64,000 nucleotides of DNA from Rhodococcus qingshengii (GTDB lineage Bacteria > Actinomycetota > Actinomycetes > Mycobacteriales > Mycobacteriaceae), in NCBI RefSeq assembly GCF_021025955.1, contig NZ_JAJNCL010000006.1, positions 248,001-312,000 of the forward strand, given 5' to 3'. The notes beneath the pieces are model-generated. The model did no database searches. It was not told the DNA's origin and worked only from the letters and a program-made list of their open reading frames with translations. Below are positions 57,538 through 64,000 of the stretch, piece by piece. Position numbers and translations under genes: made by a program. Each line of letters starts with the position of its first letter. The first letter of the stretch is position 1.

Positions 57538-59673
57538 CTAGTGGAGGCTGCTCTGAGGCTGGGAGGGTGCTGGCTGATCCTGCTCCGGTTCGGGCGTCGA
57601 CGCGAGCTTGCTCGGCCACCAGATCTTCTGACCGATGTCGTAGGTCAAGGCCGGTACCAGCAGAGATCGGACGATCAGGGCGTCGAGCAGGACGCCGAAC
57701 GCCACGATGAACGCGATCTGCGCGAGGAACAACAGCGGGATCACCGCCAACGCCGAGAAGGTTGCTGCCAGAACAACTCCGGCAGAAGTGATCACCCCGC
57801 CGGTGACTGTGAGTCCCCGCAGAGCACCCGCGCGAGTGCCGATCTTCAGCGCTTCCTCCCGCACCCTCGTCATAAGGAAGATGTTGTAGTCGATTCCCAG
57901 CGCCACGAGGAACACGAATGCGAAGAGCGGAACCACAGGATCCGCACCGGGGAAACCGAAAACGTGGTCGAACACCAGCGACGAAATGCCCAGTGTCGCA
58001 GCAAACGAGAGCACAACGGTGCCCATGAGGAGCAACGGCGCCAGAAGCGAACGCAGCAGGAGCGAAAGAATGACGAACACCACGATGATCACCACCGGAA
58101 TGATGAGAGTCCGGTCCCGAGTCGACGTGGTCTTGGTGTCGAGATCGGTCGCAGTGACGCCGCCCACCAACGCATCGGCGCCGTCCACGGAGTGAACTGC
58201 ATTACGCAACCGGACAATTGTGTCCTCGGCCTCGAGTGAGTCGGCGGCGTCAGTCAGCGTCGCCTGCAGGGAGACTCGTCCGTCGACCACCAGAGGCACT
58301 CCCCCGTTCTGGACGACACTCACATCACTGACACCGTCGACGCGACTTGCTGCCGCGACCGCATCGACCTGGTCGGCATTGGCGATGACCACGGCCGGCG
58401 ACCCTGAACCGGCGTCGAAGTGCTCACCGAGAATCTCCTGGCCTGCAACCGAATCGACGTCGAGCAAGAAGATGTCGGACGAAGAGACACCGCTGGCCTT
58501 GAACTGCGGCATCATCAGGGCGAAGATCACCAACACCAACGTCGACGCCACCCAGAAGCGCCGCGGATGCCTTCCGATTCGAGCAGCGAGCCCGGCCCAG
58601 AACCGGTGATCGTTCGCCTCGTCGTGGTGCTCCCGGTCGGCGTCGAACTTCGGCTTGGTCGGCCAGTAGGCAGTTCGCCCGAACAGAACCAGCATCGCGG
58701 GTAGGAATGTCATCGACGCGAGGAAGGACGCAGCAATCCCGATGGCCGCCACTGGGCCGAGTCCGCGGTTGGAGTTCAGGTCGGAGAGCAACAGGCACAG
58801 AACGCCCGCGATGACTGTTCCGGCCGACGCTGCGACGGGTTCGAGCGTCGCGCGCCACGCGGTACGCATCGCCGCGTACTTGTCCTTCTCGATTCGCAAC
58901 TCCTCGCGGTAGCGCGAGACCAGGAGCAGCGCGTAGTCCGTGGCGGCGCCGAACACGAGGATGAACAGGATTCCCTGGCTCTGACCGTTCAAGGCGATGA
59001 CGTCTGCGTCCGCGAGCAGATATACGAGCAAGCTCGACAAACCGAGGGCGAAGATCGCCGAGAAGATCACGACGAACGGCAGGATCGGGCTCCGGTAGAC
59101 GACGATCAGAATCAAGATCACTACGGACCCGGCGACCAGCAACAGCAATCCGTCGATGCCCGCGAATGCTGCCGAAAGATCCGCAACCTGCCCCGCGGGT
59201 CCGGTCACCTTGACCGTGAGTCCATCAGGGCTCGATTCCAGCGCCGTGCGCAGCGCTTTCACACTGTCCTTGACCTCGAGCGTGCTGTCGACCGGCAAAA
59301 ACATCTGCAGTGCCTGGCCGTCGGCTGACGGGATCGGCGGCGATGACGCGTCACCGAACCCCTCGGTACCGACGAATGAATCGACGGTCTGGGACAGGAA
59401 GGTGGAGTCCGAGGGTTCGAGTCCACCCGATCGTTCCGCCACGATGATGGCCGGCACGAAGCGTGTGTCCGTGAAGCTCTCTTGAAGCTTCGCCACCTCG
59501 GTGGCTTCGGCTGACGCGGGCAGGAACGAGGTGTTGTCGTTCTGCTGCACCGTGCTGAGCTTTCCGGCGAACGGCCCCCCGAACCCTCCGATTGCCAGCC
59601 AGCCGATCACGAGGAGAGCTGGCACAATCCATCGAAGGCGTCGAACAGGACGATTTTGTACTGGTGTGCTCAC
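57538..59673 (-). CDS. MMPL/RND-family exporter
   Basis: This 711-residue MMPL-type transporter has 12 predicted transmembrane helices in two halves, each with a large extracytoplasmic loop. Helices 4-6 carry [20 protein letters not shown] and [16 protein letters not shown]; the second half has [20 protein letters not shown]. The shape fits actinobacterial lipid or small-molecule exporters; the cargo is unknown. I took the GTG at 59671-59673, preceded by GGAG. A divergent MarR gene starts 84 bases away and probably controls it. Confidence 0.87.
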   Translation of the reverse strand: MSTPVQNRPVRRLRWIVPALLVIGWLAIGGFGGPFAGKLSTVQQNDNTSFLPASAEATEVAKLQESFTDTRFVPAIIVAERSGGLEPSDSTFLSQTVDSFVGTEGFGDASSPPIPSADGQALQMFLPVDSTLEVKDSVKALRTALESSPDGLTVKVTGPAGQVADLSAAFAGIDGLLLLVAGSVVILILIVVYRSPILPFVVIFSAIFALGLSSLLVYLLADADVIALNGQSQGILFILVFGAATDYALLLVSRYREELRIEKDKYAAMRTAWRATLEPVAASAGTVIAGVLCLLLSDLNSNRGLGPVAAIGIAASFLASMTFLPAMLVLFGRTAYWPTKPKFDADREHHDEANDHRFWAGLAARIGRHPRRFWVASTLVLVIFALMMPQFKASGVSSSDIFLLDVDSVAGQEILGEHFDAGSGSPAVVIANADQVDAVAAASRVDGVSDVSVVQNGGVPLVVDGRVSLQATLTDAADSLEAEDTIVRLRNAVHSVDGADALVGGVTATDLDTKTTSTRDRTLIIPVVIIVVFVILSLLLRSLLAPLLLMGTVVLSFAATLGISSLVFDHVFGFPGADPVVPLFAFVFLVALGIDYNIFLMTRVREEALKIGTRAGALRGLTVTGGVITSAGVVLAATFSALAVIPLLFLAQIAFIVAFGVLLDALIVRSLLVPALTYDIGQKIWWPSKLASTPEPEQDQPAPSQPQSSLH

Positions 59674-59720
59674 TGGGTCTCCAGGGATCGGCAACAGAGA
59701 GGACTTGTCGACTATTTTGT

Positions 59721-59732
59721 TCAGTATGCTGA
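59721..59732. promoter_or_regulatory. Possible MarR operator between the exporter and regulator genes
   Basis: TCAG-TATG-CTGA is a perfect short palindrome centred in the AT-rich divergent promoter region, flanked by TT and AA at partly symmetric positions. MarR proteins often bind such sites; the assignment is by position only. Confidence 0.35.
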
Positions 59733-59757
59733 GTAATTGCAACCGGAAGGCGAAAAC

Positions 59758-60219
59758 ATGAGCAGCGACGGCCTGGACGACTGGCCCACCGGCCGACTGT
59801 TGTCCACCGCTGCACGCCTGGTAGAGCACTCGTGGGAGAAGGTTCTGCGGTCTCAGGATATGACTCACGCGGGTCTCATCGTGCTCCATTCGATCGCTGG
59901 TGGACCGGCGTCGCAACGCGACATCGCGAAGAATGCCCGGGTCACCGATCAGACGATGAGTCGCACGATAGACCGTCTCGAACGAGCGGGTTACGTCACC
60001 CGAGACACCGATCCGCGGGACGAGCGTCGGCGCGTGATCGCGATAACCGACGCCGGCCGACAGACGTACGAGCGACTACTGACGCTCGAGAAGGAAGATG
60101 CGGCGTTGACCGTCGGGGTCGGGGATGTCGCCGCGCTGCGAGAACAACTACTGCGATTGGTTCGCTCACCCGGATTGAAGACGGCAACTCGCGAACAGCA
60201 GGAAAATTCGGGCGATTAG
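59758..60219 (+). CDS. MarR-family transcriptional regulator
   Basis: This 153-residue MarR-type repressor has a winged helix (AGGPASQRDIAKNARVTDQT, MSRTIDRLERAGYVTRDTDP) and the wing DERRRVIAITDAG. It is divergent from the MMPL exporter and is the likely ligand-responsive repressor of that pump and of itself. The ATG follows GGAAGG. The stop codon overlaps the end of the convergent SCO1664-type gene by four bases. Confidence 0.88.
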   Translation: MSSDGLDDWPTGRLLSTAARLVEHSWEKVLRSQDMTHAGLIVLHSIAGGPASQRDIAKNARVTDQTMSRTIDRLERAGYVTRDTDPRDERRRVIAITDAGRQTYERLLTLEKEDAALTVGVGDVAALREQLLRLVRSPGLKTATREQQENSGD

Positions 60220-61022
60220 AAAGCAGGCCAGGGAATCGTTCGATGGCCGTTCGGTTCGGGCATCACAGCGGACTCTGCGAACTGCATCGCCCGCACCGCC
60301 AAAGCCACGATCTCTTCCTCGGTGATCAGCCCGGACAACTCGTCTCCGAGACCCCCGTCGAGAGTTGTCGCGAATTCGGCGACGTCGGCAATCAAGGCGC
60401 CCGGCACGGGCTGCCCGGCCCACCCCCACAACACCGTCCGCAGCTTGTTCTCCGAGTGAAGACAGATTCCGTGATCAACCCCGTACACCGAGCCGTCGAC
60501 GCCCTCGAGGGCGTGACCACCCTTGCGGTCGGCATTGTTGATGAGGACGTCCAGAACGGCCATTCGTTGCAGCCGCGGATCGTCCGCATGGATGAGGGAG
60601 ACGGGTTCACCCTCCGAGTCGAAGGCCTGCAGAACCTCGAACCACCCGGGTGGAACATTGCCGGGACTGCACAGGTCGACCATCTCGAGGCCGCCTGATC
60701 CGTCCGCGCGGCGATCAACGGTGTCGATCCACTGCTGCACCATTCCTGGACCGAAAGGACCGTCCCGCAACACTGTTCGCGGAATCACTCCCCAGCCCAG
60801 CGCCTCGGACACGCGGTACGACGCGACCTCACGCCCCGCCAGAGTGCCGTCCGGGAAATCCCACAGGGGGCGTTCCCCACGCACCGGCTTGTAGACCACA
60901 CGGGTGGACTGCTCCGCTAGAGTCGACTCGCACACCAGCGTGGCGTTGCTCGCCGTGGTGATCTGACCGATCAGAGTCAGATCACCCTCGAGCAGAACGT
61001 CCGGCACTCCAGGTTCGGCCAC
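60216..61022 (-). CDS. SCO1664 family protein (PI3/PI4-kinase-like fold)
   Basis: This 268-residue protein of the SCO1664 family contains RVVYKPVRGERPLWDFPDGT, AGREVASYRVSEALGWGVIP and MAVLDVLINNADRKGGH followed by DHGICL. The lysine, the DxxxxNxDR-like loop and the DHG motif recall phosphatidylinositol-kinase/HipA-like ATP sites. The function is unknown. The GTG at 61020-61022 starts four bases after the DUF3090 stop. Same order as Rv2133c. Confidence 0.85.
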   Translation of the reverse strand: MAEPGVPDVLLEGDLTLIGQITTASNATLVCESTLAEQSTRVVYKPVRGERPLWDFPDGTLAGREVASYRVSEALGWGVIPRTVLRDGPFGPGMVQQWIDTVDRRADGSGGLEMVDLCSPGNVPPGWFEVLQAFDSEGEPVSLIHADDPRLQRMAVLDVLINNADRKGGHALEGVDGSVYGVDHGICLHSENKLRTVLWGWAGQPVPGALIADVAEFATTLDGGLGDELSGLITEEEIVALAVRAMQFAESAVMPEPNGHRTIPWPAF

Positions 61023-61026
61023 GACG

Positions 61027-61626
61027 TCAGACCTCGTCGTCGTCTGCGTCGTCGATCGCAAAACCGAAGGACTCGCCGCGGCGGTATCCGTTCGTGCGGA
61101 TGCAGACGTGTCCCTCGGGCGCCAACGGTTCACCACACAGTGGGCACGGCGCGCGTCCTGCCGCGATGACGCGTTCGGACCGCAGCGAAAATTCGCGCGC
61201 TTGCTCAGGTGTCAGAAACACACGGACCGCGTCCGGACCGTCGTCGGCGTCGTCGAGGACAACCGATTCGTCGAACTCCGTCTCGCTGACGGCAAGCAGC
61301 TCCACGACGACCGCGCCGGCATCGGCGTCCCAACCGAGTCCCATCGTGCCCACCCGGAACTCCGCATCGAGTGGAGTGACCAACGGGCTGAGATCGGAGA
61401 CGTCGTCGGCTTGCGGCGGAACTTCGGTTCCGAACCGGCGATGTACCTCTTCGAGGAGTAGGCCCATGCGATCGGCAAGAACCTGAACCTGCTGCTTCTC
61501 GAGCAGCACACTCACCACCCGTGCTTCGTGCACGGCTTGGAGATAGAAAGACCTGTCACCGGGTTCGCCCACCGTTCCTGCGACAAATCGGTCAGGAGTG
61601 CGAAATACGTGAATCGCGCGCGACAT
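61027..61626 (-). CDS. DUF3090 family protein
   Basis: This 199-residue protein of the DUF3090 family, restricted to actinobacteria, opens MSRAIHVFRTPDRFVAGTVG and has YLQAVHEARVVSVLLEKQQV. A C-terminal zinc-binding segment follows, APCPLCGEPLAPEGHVCIRT, and an acidic tail ends DDADDDEV. The function is unknown. It is always found with the SCO1664 and phosphoglycerate-mutase-like genes, as here, so the three probably act together. Equivalent of Rv2134c. Confidence 0.88.
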   Translation of the reverse strand: MSRAIHVFRTPDRFVAGTVGEPGDRSFYLQAVHEARVVSVLLEKQQVQVLADRMGLLLEEVHRRFGTEVPPQADDVSDLSPLVTPLDAEFRVGTMGLGWDADAGAVVVELLAVSETEFDESVVLDDADDGPDAVRVFLTPEQAREFSLRSERVIAAGRAPCPLCGEPLAPEGHVCIRTNGYRRGESFGFAIDDADDDEV

Positions 61627-61681
61627 TGCACCTCCTCGAGTTCGAGCAGAACATCACTGAGTACCCATTATCCGTCACAGC

Positions 61682-62377
61682 TCACGCACCGACCTCTCCG
61701 CCGGGTACGGACTCCTGCGCGGGAGCCGAGCCGTTGGTCGCGGCCTTCGCTGCACCGATCGCTGCGAGCACGTCTCCGGTGTCGTTGACCCGCAGTACGA
61801 ACGGCAGCGTGGCCGTGTACCGAATCACGCTGACCGAAGCGGGCTCGGCGACGATGCGCTGGAACGAATCGAGGTGCATCGCAAACGCGTCGGCGAGAAC
61901 CGATTTGATGACGTCACCGTGCGTGCACGCGATCCAGACGACGTCTTTGCCGTGTTCTTCGGCCAGCCGTGCGTCGTGCTCACGGATCGCGGCAACGGCT
62001 CGCGCCTGCACCTGGGCCAGTCCTTCACCGCCCGGGAACACCGCACCGGAAGCGTGGCGCTGCACCACTTTCCAGAGCGGTTCCTCCAGCAGTTCCTTGA
62101 GAGGGCGGCCCGTCCAGTCGCCGTAGTCGACCTCGATGAGGCGATCCTCCACCACCGGCGTCAGACCACGGTCGACGGCAATGGGGCCGACCGTCTGCTC
62201 GCACCGCAACAGCGGCGAGCGGACGATCTCCGCGATGTCCAGACCGACCAGCCGATCGACGACGCCTTCAGCCTGTTTCCGGCCGTGGTCGTCGAGTTCC
62301 ACACCCGGCGTTCGACCGGCCAGGGTATGGGCAGTGTTGGACGTCGACCGCCCGTGCCGCAGTAGGACAACTGTCAT
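61682..62377 (-). CDS. Histidine phosphatase (MSMEG_4193 / phosphoglycerate-mutase-like)
   Basis: This 231-residue branch-1 histidine phosphatase has the catalytic motif VVLLRHGRSTSNT (His8), the acid-base Glu in RLIEVDYGDWTGRPL, and the second histidine in IACTHGDVIKSV. The substrate is unknown. A low-complexity Ala/Ser/Pro/Gly tail ends the protein. It is the first gene of the PGM-DUF3090-SCO1664 set and is downstream of uppP on the same strand; Rv2135c is the counterpart. Confidence 0.88.
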   Translation of the reverse strand: MTVVLLRHGRSTSNTAHTLAGRTPGVELDDHGRKQAEGVVDRLVGLDIAEIVRSPLLRCEQTVGPIAVDRGLTPVVEDRLIEVDYGDWTGRPLKELLEEPLWKVVQRHASGAVFPGGEGLAQVQARAVAAIREHDARLAEEHGKDVVWIACTHGDVIKSVLADAFAMHLDSFQRIVAEPASVSVIRYTATLPFVLRVNDTGDVLAAIGAAKAATNGSAPAQESVPGGEVGA

Positions 62378-62435
62378 TCCACAACCCTAATGGGGCGGTG
62401 GCCCGACGGACGGGTGGTCGACGCCGAAACGGGCT

Positions 62436-63281
62436 CTATGTCGCGGAGACGACCCCTGTGGCCAGCAGCGCAAGGACGACTACGCCGAGAGCGATTCTGT
62501 ATCCGACGAACCAGTACATGGAGTGATTCACCACGAAGCGAAGCAGCCAGGCGATTGCTGCGTAGCCGACCGCGAAGGCGATGACGGTCGCCACGAGCAA
62601 CTGCGGGCCGCTCGCGTTCAGGCCCTCACCTGCCGGTTCGAAAGCGTCCGGAAGGCTGAACAGGCCGGAGGCGAGAACTGCCGGAATCGCCAAGAGGAAC
62701 GAGTAGCGAGCTGCGGCCTCACGGGTGAGCCCGAGGAAGAGACCGGCGCTGATCGTGCCACCGGAGCGCGAGACGCCCGGGATGAGCGCGAGTGCCTGCG
62801 CCGAACCCATGATGATGCCGTCGCGCGCTGTGAGCGTTTCGATGGGCCGAGTCTTGCGCCCGTAGTACTCGGCAGCGGCAATGACAAGCGCGAACACGAT
62901 CAGCATCGTGGCGATCAACCACAGATTGCGTGCGCCGGTACGGATCTGGTCTTTGAAGAAGAAGCCGAGGATGCCGACCGGAATGGTGCCGATGATGACG
63001 TACCAACCCATGCGGTAGTCGAGATCGCCCCGGTGCTCGGCGTTGAACACACCCCGGAACCAGGCAGTGATGATCCTCACGATGTCCCGCGCAAAATAGA
63101 TCAGCACTGCCAGCTCGGTGCCGAGCTGCGTCACCGCGGTGAAGGACGCACCGGCGTCGCTGCCGAAGAATATCTCCGACACGATTCGCAAATGTCCGGA
63201 AGACGAGATGGGCAGAAACTCGGTCAATCCTTGCACGAGGCCCAGGATCACGGCCTGGAGCCAGGTCATCGCTTCGCCCAT
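62436..63281 (-). CDS. uppP: Undecaprenyl-diphosphatase UppP (BacA)
   Basis: UppP removes a phosphate from undecaprenyl/decaprenyl diphosphate to recycle the cell-wall lipid carrier. The 281-residue membrane protein has both signature loops: [19 protein letters not shown] and [20 protein letters not shown]. About eight hydrophobic segments are seen. I used the ATG at 63279-63281; a GTG one codon earlier and an ATG at 63269 are alternatives. Position equals Rv2136c. Confidence 0.93.
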   Translation of the reverse strand: MGEAMTWLQAVILGLVQGLTEFLPISSSGHLRIVSEIFFGSDAGASFTAVTQLGTELAVLIYFARDIVRIITAWFRGVFNAEHRGDLDYRMGWYVIIGTIPVGILGFFFKDQIRTGARNLWLIATMLIVFALVIAAAEYYGRKTRPIETLTARDGIIMGSAQALALIPGVSRSGGTISAGLFLGLTREAAARYSFLLAIPAVLASGLFSLPDAFEPAGEGLNASGPQLLVATVIAFAVGYAAIAWLLRFVVNHSMYWFVGYRIALGVVVLALLATGVVSAT

Positions 63282-63509
63282 CACTCACCGATCCCGGCTG
63301 ATTCGAATGGGGATACTGCACACAGGTTTCGTGTGTCGGGTTCACGTTTCACCGGCGCCACGCTACCGGTGCTCGCTGCCGCGCGCCGCGCCCGGCACGT
63401 CCGTGTCCGAATACCCCGACGCGGGGCGAGCGCCCACTAGTCTGCACGTGGTGAGATCTCTCGGGTGCCGCACTTGCGCACACGAGTCGGGCGCGAGATG
63501 CAGGCGGTT

Positions 63510-64000
63510 ATGAAGCACAGATCTGTCGGAACGAGCGGACTTCGGGTCTCGCGACTTGGACTCGGCACACTGACATGGGGACGCGACACGGACGGCGACG
63601 AGGCTGCGGCGCAGCTGCTCGCCTTCGCCGAGGCCGGCGGAACCTTGGTCGACACCTCGCCCGCGTACGGCGCCGGTGCGGCGCAACGGATCCTCGCCGA
63701 GTTGCTCGACGACGTCGTTCCGCGTGACGAACTCATCATCAGCTCGAGCGCCGGAATCGATCCCACTCCGATCGGCACCGACCGCGTCGACTGCTCGCGG
63801 CGCGGATTGCTCCGCCAACTCGATGCGACTCTTCGTGAACTCGGAACCGACTTCCTCGACATGTGGCAGGTCGCAACCTGGGATCCGCTCACGCCCGTCG
63901 ACGAGGTTGCAGCAACCCTCGACTACGCGGTCTCGAGCGGCAAGGTGCGGTACGTCGGGGTGCGCGGCTACCTCGGCTGGCAGCTAGCGACGGCCGTCGG
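63510..64000 (+). CDS. Aldo/keto reductase (N-terminal part)
   Basis: This is the first 163 residues of a TIM-barrel aldo/keto reductase, cut by the right edge. It begins MKHRSVGTSGLRVSRLGLGT and has the catalytic Asp and Tyr in GGTLVDTSPAYGAGAAQRIL (Asp48 region). The downstream Lys region (ELIISSSAG) is altered, since the usual lysine of VATK is absent, so activity is not certain. An in-frame ATG at 63498 is a possible earlier start. The substrate is unknown. Confidence 0.82.
   Translation, partial: MKHRSVGTSGLRVSRLGLGTLTWGRDTDGDEAAAQLLAFAEAGGTLVDTSPAYGAGAAQRILAELLDDVVPRDELIISSSAGIDPTPIGTDRVDCSRRGLLRQLDATLRELGTDFLDMWQVATWDPLTPVDEVAATLDYAVSSGKVRYVGVRGYLGWQLATAV

Overview
The window is GC-rich actinobacterial chromosome, almost certainly Rhodococcus of the erythropolis/qingshengii group. 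Three things point there. There is a complete Pup-proteasome system whose AAA ATPase is the 591-residue ARC form and ends in GQYL. Mycothiol synthesis (mshC) is present. Gene order follows Mycobacterium tuberculosis over long stretches: cobN to cobL, the Rv2073c/Rv2074 pair, pepE, helY-tatCA-pafCBA, prcAB-pup-dop, mpa-lppK-trmI, hisGE-metH-PAC2, and mshC-SCO1664-DUF3090-PGM-uppP. No rRNA, tRNA, CRISPR array or insertion sequence was recognised.

Layout. (1) 1-4.0 kb: cobalamin genes. cobN (cut by the window edge) is preceded by a B12 riboswitch; cobG-cobH-cobIJ run divergently with overlapping ends. (2) 4.0-11.6 kb: a patchwork of small accessory genes that splits the cob locus. It holds an HNH nuclease, an NTF2-like protein, an orphan HicB, a small membrane protein, a DHFR-like reductase, a DUF4352 lipoprotein, an alpha/beta hydrolase with a 19-codon leader ORF, a gamma-butyrolactone-receptor-like TetR operon, and a sensor-kinase-like protein that lacks its phospho-accepting histidine and ATPase domain. 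(3) 11.6-15.6 kb: cobK-cobM-cobL, an SDR, and an Rv2074-like flavin/F420-type protein. (4) 15.6-26.4 kb: pepE, 5'-3' exonuclease, a DUF4333 protein, helY, tatC-tatA, pafC-pafB, pafA. (5) 26.5-36.5 kb: a PAP2-diacylglycerol kinase fusion, the prcA-prcB-pup-dop group, NUDIX, AIM24, arc, an LppK-like lipoprotein and trmI. (6) 36.5-47.8 kb: RecB-like nuclease, thioesterase, hisG/hisE, RluA, TrhO, HAD, B12-dependent metH, PAC2 protein, MFS pump. (7) 48.0-56.2 kb: four co-directional genes, namely a winged-helix protein followed by TIGR02677-, TIGR02678- and TIGR02680-type proteins. The last three match the JetA, JetB and JetC components of a Wadjet/MksBEF-like SMC system. The usual JetD/TIGR02679 Toprim nuclease is absent, and a strong hairpin closes the operon. 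(8) 56.3-64 kb: mshC, an MMPL exporter with divergent MarR regulator, the SCO1664/DUF3090/PGM/uppP block, and the start of an aldo/keto reductase.

How the parts fit. The cob genes supply cobalamin, which the metH enzyme in the same window uses; cobN is under B12 feedback through its riboswitch. Pup, PafA, Dop, ARC and the 20S subunits form one degradation pathway, with PafBC (DNA-damage regulator) encoded beside PafA. The Jet-like operon sits inside an otherwise conserved core block (metH-PAC2 ... mshC) and is the best candidate for an unusual system here: a predicted SMC DNA-motor complex without its known nuclease and with an uncharacterised winged-helix protein as first gene.
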